64,000 bases of DNA from the NCBI GenBank assembly GCA_016178785.1, contig JACOSO010000046.1, positions 62,001 through 126,000 of the forward strand, written 5' to 3'. The stretch comes from Bacteroidota bacterium (GTDB taxonomy: Bacteria; Bacteroidota; Bacteroidia; Cytophagales; Cyclobacteriaceae). How positions within the stretch are numbered: position 1 is the first letter of the stretch; every line of letters begins with the position of its first letter. A program made the translations under genes and the position numbers. The notes under the pieces are model-generated. The model was not told the DNA's origin. It made no database searches and saw only the letters and a list, made by a program, of their open reading frames with translations. Positions 46,224 to 54,244 of the stretch are shown in pieces.

Positions 46224-46715
46224 ATGAAAAAAGTTGTGATTTTTGTGTTGGCTGTGGCTCTGAACTCTGCCACTTATGCAGAAAATGAACTTTCGGGCAA
46301 AGTTGTTTCAGTTATTGACGGAAATACCATTGAGCTGTTGGCAGACGACAATGAGTCATACAAAATAATGTTGTACGGTATTGATAGCCCTGAGTTAGGG
46401 CAGGAGTTTGGTGACAAAGCACAAAGGTTTTTGCAGAAAATAATCCTCGATAGAAAGGTGAACGTAAAAATCCAGGGTAAAGACCGTTGGGGCAACCGCC
46501 TTGGAATTATTTTGATCGAAGGAAAAATTGATCCGCGTTTTGAGTTGCTCGAAGCCGGCCTCGCCTGGACTGCCGAGCGCAATCCAATCGAAGAACTCGA
46601 ATCAGTAAAAGAAATAGCACGCGAGAAGGGCAAGGGCCTTTGGCGAGAAAAAGACCCCACACCTCCATGGACTTATCGAAGGGAACAAACCATGTTGGAA
46701 CCTAAGTCGAGATAA
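46224..46715 (+). CDS. Secreted SNase-like (thermonuclease) domain protein, probably inactive
   Basis: 163 residues from ATG 46224 with a signal peptide (MKKVVIFVLAVALNSATYA). The rest is a staphylococcal-nuclease fold (SGKVVSVIDGNTIEL, YGIDSPELG, KDRWGNRLG, LLEAGLAW). Against S. aureus nuclease, the calcium ligand Asp21 is Asn34, catalytic Arg35 is Met49, and Arg87 aligns with Asn91; Asp40 and Glu43 (here Asp54, Glu57) are retained. This suggests loss of nuclease activity. A longer frame starting at GTG 46170 is less likely. Confidence 0.82.
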   Translation: MKKVVIFVLAVALNSATYAENELSGKVVSVIDGNTIELLADDNESYKIMLYGIDSPELGQEFGDKAQRFLQKIILDRKVNVKIQGKDRWGNRLGIILIEGKIDPRFELLEAGLAWTAERNPIEELESVKEIAREKGKGLWREKDPTPPWTYRREQTMLEPKSR

Positions 46716-46743
46716 AATAAAGATCAAAACCAACCGTTATACT

Positions 46744-46776
46744 CCAGCTATGCAAAACATAAAGCTGGGGTTTTTT
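46744..46776 (+). terminator. Terminator-like hairpin overlapping the next start codon
   Basis: Stem CCAGCT (46744-46749) with AGCTGG (46763-46768), extended by ATG/CAT inside, followed by GG and six T (46771-46776). It follows the SNase gene as a terminator would, but the ATG of the next gene (46750) lies within the hairpin. Confidence 0.6.
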
Positions 46777-47118
46777 ATTGGCCTTGCCATGGGGGTACTG
46801 CCATTCTTGTGCAAAGCACAGAGCAATTCGTTGGGCGATCGCGGCCCTGCCACTGTCGAAGAACAGAGTCACAAAATTCAAAAGCAACGCATCACACGTA
46901 AGCAGAAATTACTTTTCAGAAGGCATAATGTGAAGCACACGGCTGAATATGAATTTTACAAGCGCGTGGAAAAAGTGGCAAGAGAAAAACAGCGCATGCT
47001 TCGCAAATTGGCTAAACCTCAGTATTCTGACTTTGCTTATTTCGGTCACAAAAACCCACCTAAAAAACATTTGCCTTATCAAATGAGGTACTGCGAAGAG
47101 TGTGGCATCCGACATTGA
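46750..47118 (+). CDS. Conserved small exported protein, unknown function
   Basis: A 122-residue basic protein. A signal peptide is apparent (MQNIKLGFFIGLAMGVLPFLCKAQ). The mature part is lysine- and arginine-rich with helical spacing (ITRKQKLLFRRHNVKHTAEYEFY, EKVAREKQRMLRKLAK) and ends in YCEECGIRH with a CxxC pair. I recognise no family. Its start codon lies in a terminator-like hairpin, so expression may be attenuated or translation occluded. Confidence 0.65.
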   Translation: MQNIKLGFFIGLAMGVLPFLCKAQSNSLGDRGPATVEEQSHKIQKQRITRKQKLLFRRHNVKHTAEYEFYKRVEKVAREKQRMLRKLAKPQYSDFAYFGHKNPPKKHLPYQMRYCEECGIRH

Positions 47119-47128
47119 TTTTTTAAGC

Positions 47129-47155
47129 ACAATCTAAATTAGGATTGTATTTTTT
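47129..47155 (+). terminator. Intrinsic terminator of the small basic protein gene
   Basis: Stem ACAATC (47129-47134) and GATTGT (47143-47148) with an 8-base loop, followed by six T. The stem is AT-rich, so strength is modest. The rest of the 160-bp gap shows no ORF. Confidence 0.5.
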
Positions 47156-47289
47156 GCGGCCCTTGGTTGCTTGCGTTGGGCAGGCAATTCGGGGGTACTT
47201 CTCAGCGCAAACGATTTCAACGACTCTTTTTTTTCTTTAAGGCATGCAGGTTTAAGATTAATTGAATAAAAAATTACCTTGTGTGCCTG

Positions 47290-47949
47290 ATGCAGATAGC
47301 CCGTTATATCGAGCACACCAACCTGAGCCCTACCCTTACGATCAAAGACATCGATCGTTTGGTAGAGGAAGCAAAGCAATTTCAATTCCTTGGAGTGTGT
47401 GTTCCACCATTTTGGGTGAAGCGAACCAAGCGTGAAATCGGAAATGAAAAGACTTTATTGGTGACCGTTGCAGGTTTTCCGCTAGGCTATTCCATGACCG
47501 AAACCAAACTCGATGAGGCTAAACGCGCCATTGATAACGGTGCAGATGAAGTAGATGTAGTTTGGAATGTGAGTTCATTCAAAACACACCTTCCATGGAC
47601 AAAGATAGAAATCGCTAAGTGTAGCAAGCTTCTTCACGACCAGCAGAAAATTTTGAAGGTAATTATAGAAACAGCTTATCTCACTGATGAAGAGATTGAA
47701 GAAGCTTGCAAACTCTGCGCTGATGCGGGTGCTGATTTTGTAAAAACTTCTACTGGTTTTGCGCCAACAGGTGCAAAAGAAGAACACATTGAATTAATGA
47801 AAGCCTCATTGCCTTCCACGGTTGGCATCAAAGCATCAGGAGGAATAAAAACGTATAAACAAGTTGTCGCCATGATTGATGCCGGTGCTTCGCGCATAGG
47901 CACTTCATCAGGAGTAAAAATTTTAGAAACATTAAAAATAAATTCATGA
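47290..47949 (+). CDS. deoC: Deoxyribose-phosphate aldolase
   Basis: About 219 residues (ATG 47290; a GTG nine bases earlier is an alternative). Class I aldolase splitting 2-deoxyribose 5-phosphate into glyceraldehyde 3-phosphate and acetaldehyde. Active-site contexts are seen: ADEVDVVWN (the conserved Asp), FVKTSTGFAPTGA (Schiff-base Lys) and IKASGGIKT (second Lys). The gene overlaps the following aldehyde dehydrogenase by four bases (ATGA), placing nucleoside catabolism and triose-phosphate oxidation together. Confidence 0.95.
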   Translation: MQIARYIEHTNLSPTLTIKDIDRLVEEAKQFQFLGVCVPPFWVKRTKREIGNEKTLLVTVAGFPLGYSMTETKLDEAKRAIDNGADEVDVVWNVSSFKTHLPWTKIEIAKCSKLLHDQQKILKVIIETAYLTDEEIEEACKLCADAGADFVKTSTGFAPTGAKEEHIELMKASLPSTVGIKASGGIKTYKQVVAMIDAGASRIGTSSGVKILETLKINS

Positions 47950-49562
47950 TCGATCTATCCAATCTTTTTCCAGAAGAACAATCTATCCCTGAAGCTGTTC
48001 AGTTGAAGGGAAGCATTGAGCAGCGCGAATATTTAATCAACGGAGAATTGCTTCAGTGGCAGGGTAACTTAAGTCCGGTAGCGAGTCCTGTGTTTACTAA
48101 AGAAGGGAATGAATACAAGCAAAAAATAATTGGAAGTACCCCATTGCTTACTTCCAAGGAAGCACTGGCCGCTCTCGATGCTGCGGTAAATGCTTACGAC
48201 TTGGGTCATGGTGCCTGGCCTATGATGACCGTAGCGGAGCGAATCCAGCATGTTGAAGTTTTCCTGGGCAGGATGGTTGAAAAGAGATCAGAGGTGGTGA
48301 AGCTCTTGATGTGGGAAATTGGCAAAAGTCAAAAAGATTCTGAAAAAGAATTTGATCGCACTTGCGATTACATTGTTGATACGATCAATGCCCTGAAAGA
48401 GTTAGACAGGAAGTCATCTAATTTTGTGCAGGAGCAAGGCATTATGGGACAGATCAGACGAGTTCCTCTTGGGGTTGCTCTTTGCATGGGCCCTTACAAT
48501 TATCCACTCAACGAAACATTTACTACACTTTTCCCCGCTTTGATTATGGGTAACACGGTTGTGTTCAAGCCTGCCAAGTACGGTGTGCTATTGATTCGAC
48601 CGTTGCTCGAAGCTTTTAAGACGAGCTTTCCTGCCGGAGTGATCAACGTGATTTATGGTCGTGGACGTGATACGGTGGGCGTGTTGATGGAAACAGGAAA
48701 GATTGATGTATTTGCCTTTATTGGTACGAACAGAGGTGCAAACGAATTAAAGAAAGCGCATCCCAAGTCTCATCGTTTAAGGGCTGTACTGGGGCTCGAT
48801 GCAAAAAACCTGGCCATCATTTTACCTGACGCCAATCTTGAGAATGCAGTGAACGAATGCGTACTTGGTTCACTTTCATTTAACGGGCAGCGGTGCACGG
48901 CAATCAAAATTATTTTTGCTCATAAAGACATTGTTGACCAATTCCTCAAAAGATTTTGTGAGGTAGTAAGTAATCTTAAAGCCGGCATGCCATGGGAGAC
49001 TGGAGTGAATTTGACACCGCTACCCGAACCAGGCAAAACAGACTTTCTAAAGGACCTTGTTGAAGATGCAGTCAAGCATGGTGCAAAAATTATGAACGAG
49101 GGCGGAGGAAAAATTAACCACACATTTTTCAGCCCGGCAATTCTTTACCCAGTCAACGACAAAATGAAAATTTATTCGGAAGAGCAGTTTGGCCCTGTCA
49201 TTCCTATCAGGTCTTTTAATGAGGAAAAAGAGGTGATCGATTATGTGCTCAATTCAAACTTTGGTCAACAGTTGAGCATCTTCGGAAGAGACTCAAAAAC
49301 AATTGCTCGTTTGATCGATTCATTTGCAAGCCAGGTGGGGCGAATCAATATCAATACGCAATGCCAGCGTGGACCAGACACCTTTCCTTTCAATGGAAGA
49401 AAAGATTCTGCAGAGGGAACCCTTTCGGTGACTGATGCACTGCGCGCATTTTCCATTCGATCATTGGTAGCTACAAAAATCACTGTTGATAACAAAAAAA
49501 TCATTGGCAATATTATCCGTAACCGAGAGTCTGCTTTTTTGAGCACGGATTATATTTTTTAA
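47946..49562 (+). CDS. GapN-like NADP-dependent aldehyde dehydrogenase
   Basis: A 538-residue aldehyde dehydrogenase resembling non-phosphorylating glyceraldehyde-3-phosphate dehydrogenase. The cofactor-binding region (GPYNYPLNETF with the catalytic Asn, FIGTNRGANELK) and catalytic Cys317 (FNGQRCTAIK) are present. The glutamate normally in ELGGK reads LGLDAKN here, with Gly283 at the Glu268 position, so a general base seems absent. Translationally coupled to deoC; an acylphosphatase follows by one base. Plausible flow: deoC products are oxidised, possibly giving 3-phosphoglycerate. Confidence 0.88.
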   Translation: MIDLSNLFPEEQSIPEAVQLKGSIEQREYLINGELLQWQGNLSPVASPVFTKEGNEYKQKIIGSTPLLTSKEALAALDAAVNAYDLGHGAWPMMTVAERIQHVEVFLGRMVEKRSEVVKLLMWEIGKSQKDSEKEFDRTCDYIVDTINALKELDRKSSNFVQEQGIMGQIRRVPLGVALCMGPYNYPLNETFTTLFPALIMGNTVVFKPAKYGVLLIRPLLEAFKTSFPAGVINVIYGRGRDTVGVLMETGKIDVFAFIGTNRGANELKKAHPKSHRLRAVLGLDAKNLAIILPDANLENAVNECVLGSLSFNGQRCTAIKIIFAHKDIVDQFLKRFCEVVSNLKAGMPWETGVNLTPLPEPGKTDFLKDLVEDAVKHGAKIMNEGGGKINHTFFSPAILYPVNDKMKIYSEEQFGPVIPIRSFNEEKEVIDYVLNSNFGQQLSIFGRDSKTIARLIDSFASQVGRININTQCQRGPDTFPFNGRKDSAEGTLSVTDALRAFSIRSLVATKITVDNKKIIGNIIRNRESAFLSTDYIF

Positions 49563-49563
49563 G

Positions 49564-49833
49564 ATGAAACATTTGAACATCCGTGTTTCAGGCAAAGTAC
49601 AGGGAGTGTTCTTTCGAGCTTCAACAAAAGAGCAAGCTGCTATTTTTGGCGTAAAAGGATTTGTTCGAAACGAAAGTAACGGAGATGTTTACATTGAAGC
49701 AGAGGGAGAGGAAAAGCAATTGCAGGAATTTTTGAAGTGGTGCGAGCGTGGCCCAAATCGCGCCAGCGTAGATAAAGTCGAATTGGAGGAAGGCCCCTTA
49801 AAAGACTTTACTTATTTCGAAGTAAGACGCTAG
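49564..49833 (+). CDS. acyP: Acylphosphatase
   Basis: An 89-residue enzyme hydrolysing carboxyl-phosphate bonds such as acetyl phosphate. The signature GKVQGVFFRASTKEQA contains the phosphate-binding Arg, and the conserved Asn (GFVRNESNGDVYIEAEG) is present. Full family length. It begins one base after the GapN-like gene stop, completing the deoC-GapN-acyP operon. It may remove acyl-phosphates that arise near triose-phosphate oxidation; this is inference. Confidence 0.96.
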   Translation: MKHLNIRVSGKVQGVFFRASTKEQAAIFGVKGFVRNESNGDVYIEAEGEEKQLQEFLKWCERGPNRASVDKVELEEGPLKDFTYFEVRR

Positions 49834-49834
49834 C

Positions 49835-51019
49835 TCAGTCTTCATTTACTTCTACGTCTACCCGAATATTTTTCCTGGCGTAGGCGCTGTTCTTATCGTA
49901 AATCATCCGACCGCCTCCCCATCCCTTTACATCAATTCGGTCCTCTGTAATTCCCTGCGAAATTAACCACTCTTTAATTGTCTGGGCTCGAGCTTGCGAA
50001 AGTTCTTTCGCAGAGCCTGATCCATTTTTCACATCTTTGGCAATTGCAAAAAAGCTCTTGCTTGGCCCCATGTAGATTATCTTTCCACCACCACCGCCAT
50101 TGGTGTGACCATGCAATGTGATTTTCATTTTATCGCTGCCTTTCATCAATTCAAGCAAACTGTTCAATTGATATTTTGACTCTGGGAGCATAATGGCAGC
50201 GTCATTGAAGAAGTAAACATTGTAAAGCGTTGAAATATCACCTTTACGGATTCTATTGAGCGAAAAGTTGATCATATAAAAATTGCCCACCAGCGATACA
50301 TAAGGCTTTAATGTATCGCCCTCCGTGTTAAGGTAGCTGATTTCTAATTGTTCTTTCCGAAAACCGAATGTGTTGCTGATCAGCGTAAGTTGACCGCTTG
50401 GAGATTTTGGATTAGGCAAAGTGAGGTAAGTATTGCCTTTCACCCGCGTGATCAATTTACTCGTTTCAGTGTTTATTACTTCTACATCACCATCGACCAC
50501 TTCATTGTTGGTAGAATTGAACAAACTGAGGAAGACTTGAGTATTCTTGAGGGTCTGCGGTACATACACTGGTGCAGCAGGAGGATTGGGGACTACTTCT
50601 GTAACCACCTCAGTCTTGGGTTCTTCTTTCTTGGGTTCCTCGATTATTGTATCTGGCGTCTTCTCAGATTCAGTATTTGCCGTTTCAACTTCATCAGAAT
50701 CTTTTATTGTATGCACCCAAGCGTCTGCAAACCTGCTCTCACTCCTGGTTTTTTTTACTTCGTTGATGCATTCATCACGATCAGCAGAGTGGTTGAGGTA
50801 CACATACCAGTATTTGCGGGTAGGCTCAAAACCGTAGCTCGTATGAAGGCCATCTTTATTCAATCCCTTCGACAGACGAATAGCATAGTCTTCATGATGA
50901 GGAGAGAACGCAGCAACAACAACATAAGATCCTTTAGGAAGAGCGTTCGTTTGGGCGATGGCAGATGTTGAATAAACTAATCCAACAACCATGAGCAAGC
51001 TGAAAAAATTTGCCTTCAT
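49835..51019 (-). CDS. OmpA-family outer-membrane protein with SPOR-like N-terminus
   Basis: About 394 residues from ATG 51019; the earlier ATG (51046) is disfavoured by a promoter at 51044-51075. A signal peptide (ends near SAIAQ) precedes a short SPOR-like region (GSYVVVAAFSPHHEDYAIRLSKGLNKDG, KYWYVYLNH), a Pro/Glu-rich linker (about 120-155) and a C-terminal OmpA domain binding peptidoglycan (ITLHGHTNGGG, LSQARAQTIKEWLISQGI, RIDVKGWGGG). It is convergent with acyP, two bases apart. Confidence 0.88.
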   Translation of the reverse strand: MKANFFSLLMVVGLVYSTSAIAQTNALPKGSYVVVAAFSPHHEDYAIRLSKGLNKDGLHTSYGFEPTRKYWYVYLNHSADRDECINEVKKTRSESRFADAWVHTIKDSDEVETANTESEKTPDTIIEEPKKEEPKTEVVTEVVPNPPAAPVYVPQTLKNTQVFLSLFNSTNNEVVDGDVEVINTETSKLITRVKGNTYLTLPNPKSPSGQLTLISNTFGFRKEQLEISYLNTEGDTLKPYVSLVGNFYMINFSLNRIRKGDISTLYNVYFFNDAAIMLPESKYQLNSLLELMKGSDKMKITLHGHTNGGGGGKIIYMGPSKSFFAIAKDVKNGSGSAKELSQARAQTIKEWLISQGITEDRIDVKGWGGGRMIYDKNSAYARKNIRVDVEVNED

Positions 51020-51043
51020 GTAAAAAATGTGCGTTGGTTTATT

Positions 51044-51075
51044 CAAAATTACTTAATAAAAGTTTAATAATACAA
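51044..51075 (-). promoter_or_regulatory. Bacteroidota-type promoter of the OmpA-family gene
   Basis: On the minus strand a perfect -7 box TAATTTTG (51051-51044) is preceded, after 21 bases, by TTG (51075-51073). The ATG at 51019 is about 25 bases downstream. Confidence 0.6.
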
Positions 51076-51091
51076 GAATAGCGATTGGTAA

Positions 51092-52051
51092 TCACTTAGT
51101 TAGGCGAAAATATTCTCTTAAAAAACCTGAGCCGTAGCCAACCATCTGTACAAAAGCAGAGGGGATTGACAAGAGCGTAACCTGAACGGAGTGAGTAGAA
51201 GAGAAGCAGTCAAATGCGATCGCGATAAAATATAAAATGTATCCAACGGCACCAATGGATGCAATCATTGGAAGAGCAAATGCCATTGGAATCAATGCTA
51301 GAAGGCCTAATAAAAACAAAGATGGGAACCAATGTGTGATTTTTATTTCGCCCCGATGTGCTTGCCCCACAAGTGCTCTGCCCTTTCCAAAATTCGAAAC
51401 CTGTTTGAAAAAATCTTTTAGCGTTGCTCGCCTTTGATGATATACAAATGCATCAGGTATCAACCCCACGCGAAGACCTAGTTTTTTCATTCGAATACTT
51501 AACTCAATGTCTTCGGCAAATCGATCGAAATGAAAGCCTCCCGTTTTATGAAATGCCTCACGACTGATGCCCATGTTGAAACTTCGCGGTTGAAAGTTTT
51601 TTGATTTCCCTCCCCGAATTCCTCCGGTGGTTAAAGTGGATGACATCGTAAATGCCATTGCTTGCTGGAGGGGTGTAAATTTTTCGTGACCGCGATCGGG
51701 GCCACCCCAGGCATCAAGATGAGTTGACGATAAAAACTTTTCAACTGACTCCAAATAGTGAGGTGGTACTTGGCAATCGCTGTCAAATACAACAAAAAAT
51801 TCTCCTAATGCTTTTTCAAAACCAAAATTGCGGCTGGGGCCCGGACCCGAATTAGGTTTAAAGAAATAGGTGACGGAAAGTTGATTAGAATATTTTTCAA
51901 AAACTTTTTCACTCGAAATAGATGATCCATCTTCAATAACTAAAACTTCAAAGTCACGAAAGGTTTGTTGTGTCAGACTTTGAAGCAGATCATCCAACTC
52001 TTGAGGGCGGTTGTAAACAGGTACAATGATGGAGTACTTTGGCTGGCGCAT
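51092..52051 (-). CDS. Family 2 glycosyltransferase
   Basis: A 319-residue GT-A glycosyltransferase. The donor-binding motifs are IIVPVYNRPQELDDLLQS and VIEDGSS, and the DxD is FVVFDSDCQV. An acceptor-side ED motif (FAEDIELSIRM) is present. Three hydrophobic helices close the C-terminus, so it is membrane-anchored. Its substrate, probably a lipid-linked sugar, cannot be told. It is divergent from the NTF2-like gene. Confidence 0.9.
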   Translation of the reverse strand: MRQPKYSIIVPVYNRPQELDDLLQSLTQQTFRDFEVLVIEDGSSISSEKVFEKYSNQLSVTYFFKPNSGPGPSRNFGFEKALGEFFVVFDSDCQVPPHYLESVEKFLSSTHLDAWGGPDRGHEKFTPLQQAMAFTMSSTLTTGGIRGGKSKNFQPRSFNMGISREAFHKTGGFHFDRFAEDIELSIRMKKLGLRVGLIPDAFVYHQRRATLKDFFKQVSNFGKGRALVGQAHRGEIKITHWFPSLFLLGLLALIPMAFALPMIASIGAVGYILYFIAIAFDCFSSTHSVQVTLLSIPSAFVQMVGYGSGFLREYFRLTK

Positions 52052-52104
52052 TTGACAAAAATAACCAATAACATTTTCTATCTTCCATCTTACAAAAATC
52101 TGCC

Positions 52105-52605
52105 ATGAAAAAGATTATCTTCTTTCTTTCCTTATTGCCGGGTTGCGTTTTTGCACAAAAGGATTATTCTGCTGATGTAAAATCAGTTGATGCTATTGTT
52201 GCCACCTTGTACGAAGTTATTTCAGGTGACCCAAACGCGCAGCGCGATTGGGATCGATTCAAAAATCTATTTAGGCCTGAGACTCGCCTTATTCCAACAA
52301 GAAAATCCGAAGCAGGAGAATTAATTTTGAAAGCAATTACACCAGAGGAATACATTCAGCTTTTCACTTCTCGGATTGCTACAGGTTTTTTCGAACGCGA
52401 ACTTCATAGAAGCACTGAAAGTTATGGAACGATATCCCACTTGTTTAGCACCTACGAAACAAGGGAGAAGAAAGATGGCTTGGTAACGAATCGCGGAATT
52501 AACAGCATTCAGCTCTTTTACGACAATCATCGGTATTTCATAATCAATATATTTTGGTGCTCTGAGGGTTTGGGTTTTCCACTACCAGAGAAATATTTGA
52601 AGTGA
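52105..52605 (+). CDS. Exported NTF2-like protein
   Basis: A 166-residue secreted protein with a signal peptide (KIIFFLSLLPGCVFAQ). The mature part has an NTF2/SnoaL-like layout (VDAIVATLYEVISG, RDWDRFKNLFRPETRLIP, EYIQLFTSRI, SIQLFYDNHRYFIINIFW). No catalytic residues can be assigned. Function unknown. Confidence 0.72.
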   Translation: MKKIIFFLSLLPGCVFAQKDYSADVKSVDAIVATLYEVISGDPNAQRDWDRFKNLFRPETRLIPTRKSEAGELILKAITPEEYIQLFTSRIATGFFERELHRSTESYGTISHLFSTYETREKKDGLVTNRGINSIQLFYDNHRYFIINIFWCSEGLGFPLPEKYLK

Positions 52606-52696
52606 TCTGGGAAAAGAGTAGTTTTACGCTCCTTCGCTTAACGCCTATGAAGCTGACATTCTAAATACTGTAATCATCTGAGATGAGCGGTATTCT

Positions 52697-52714
52697 TTTT
52701 GGCTCTAGCCAAAA
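52697..52714. promoter_or_regulatory. Inverted repeat upstream of the MATE gene
   Basis: TTTTGGCT (52697-52704) and AGCCAAAA (52707-52714) are complementary 8-bp arms around two bases. It lies 40 bp upstream of the MATE start and could be a regulator operator; the promoter itself is not clear. Confidence 0.4.
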
Positions 52715-52753
52715 TCTTATTTTCGATTATTTATTTTAAAGTCAGTTTCAATC

Positions 52754-54160
52754 ATGAGTTATAGTTCACGTATTAAATCGTTTTTTCATTTATTTAAAGT
52801 AGCTGTCAAAGGCGAAGAGCAAAACTTCACCGAGGGTAGTATCAACCGCGCCATCTTTCTTTTATCCATTCCAATGATTCTGGAGATGGCTATGGAATCG
52901 GTCTTTGCGGTGGTTGACATATTTTTCGTAAGCCGACTGAATAACAGCGATGCGGTTGCGGTCATTGGTCTAACTGAATCAATGCTTGCTATTGTCTATT
53001 CAGTGGCTTGGGGGGTAAGTATGGGCGCAACAGCTTTAGTTGCGCGCAGAGTGGGAGAGAAGGAATATGAAGGTGCGGCCGTAGCGGGTGTGCAAGCAAT
53101 TCTTGTGGGAGTAGTTGCCTCTGTTTTAGTTTCGATCGGTGGATTAATTTTTTATAAGGACCTATTGAGCCTGATGGGCGCATCCGATTCGGTCATTGAA
53201 ATAGGTTCTCGATTTACGTTCTGGATGCTTACGGGCAACATCACCATCATGATGTTGTTTTTGATCAACGGAATTTTTCGTGGCGCAGGTAATGCTGCCA
53301 TAGCTATGCGTGCACTGTGGCTTGCCAATCTTATCAATATGGCACTTGACCCAATTTTCATTTTTGGTTGGGGGCCTATTCCGGCATTTGGGGTGGAAGG
53401 CGCAGCGATCTCCACTAATATTGGCAGGGGAATTGGGGTAGCGTTTCAATTGTACTTCTTATTTTTCGGAAAGAGCATCGTAAAATTCAATGCAAATAAT
53501 TTCAAGATTGACTGGAAGATAATTGTTCAGGTGATCAAAGTATCTGCAGGAAGCACTGGGCAATTCTTGATTTCGTCTGCAAGCTGGGTTTTTCTGGCAC
53601 GAATCATTTCTCATTTTGGAAGTGCCGCTATGGCTGGCTACACCATTGCCATCCGCGTGATTGTGTTCACTATTCTTCCTTCATGGGGAATGGCCAATGC
53701 GTCTGCAACTTTGGTTGGACAAAATTTAGGCGCTGGCCAACCCGATCGCGCAGAGAAATCAGTTTGGAAGACAGGCTTTTACAATATGGTTTTCCTCGCC
53801 TTTGTAATGTTCATTTTTTTATTTCTGTCTTCGCCTATTCTCAGATTTTTCTCCAGCGATGAAACAGTGGTTGGCTATGGAACACAATGTTTGCAAATTG
53901 TGGCTTTGGGTTATTTGTTTTATGGTTACGGGATGGTGATCACTCAATCTTTTAATGGAGCTGGGGATACCAGGACGCCAATACTTCTCAACTTATTTGG
54001 CTTTTGGTGTTTCCAAATTCCGCTGGCGTATTTACTTGCCATTCAAATTGACTTTGGACCGAATGGAGTTTATGCAGCTATTGCCATTGCTGAATCTGCA
54101 ATTGCTGTGGCAGGGATCATGATTTTTAGAAAAGGAAAATGGAAGCTGGTAAAAGTTTAA
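52754..54160 (+). CDS. MATE family efflux transporter
   Basis: A 468-residue protein with about 12 transmembrane helices arranged as two bundles of six. The N-lobe motif (FLLSIPMILEMAMESVFAVVDIFFVSRL) and the C-lobe equivalents (AARVGEKEYEGAAVAGVQA-like region, NASATLVGQNLGAGQPDRAEKS) match the MATE family of sodium- or proton-driven multidrug exporters. The drug range is unknown. It is convergent with fmt. Confidence 0.93.
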   Translation: MSYSSRIKSFFHLFKVAVKGEEQNFTEGSINRAIFLLSIPMILEMAMESVFAVVDIFFVSRLNNSDAVAVIGLTESMLAIVYSVAWGVSMGATALVARRVGEKEYEGAAVAGVQAILVGVVASVLVSIGGLIFYKDLLSLMGASDSVIEIGSRFTFWMLTGNITIMMLFLINGIFRGAGNAAIAMRALWLANLINMALDPIFIFGWGPIPAFGVEGAAISTNIGRGIGVAFQLYFLFFGKSIVKFNANNFKIDWKIIVQVIKVSAGSTGQFLISSASWVFLARIISHFGSAAMAGYTIAIRVIVFTILPSWGMANASATLVGQNLGAGQPDRAEKSVWKTGFYNMVFLAFVMFIFLFLSSPILRFFSSDETVVGYGTQCLQIVALGYLFYGYGMVITQSFNGAGDTRTPILLNLFGFWCFQIPLAYLLAIQIDFGPNGVYAAIAIAESAIAVAGIMIFRKGKWKLVKV

Positions 54161-54165
54161 TTTTC

Positions 54166-54244
54166 AATTAGCCAATTATTGATGTGCCGATTGAATGATG
54201 AAATTTAAAATTGGCTAGCCGGCTAATTGACACATCAACTAATT
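54166..54244. repeat. AATTAGCC-type inverted repeat
   Basis: AATTAGCC (54166-54173) complements GGCTAATT (54221-54228), and AATTATTGATGTG (54174-54186) nearly complements CACATCAACTAATT (54231-54244). Resembles dispersed palindromes seen in other Cytophagales. It fills the convergent gap between the MATE gene and fmt and overlaps the fmt stop. Confidence 0.6.
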
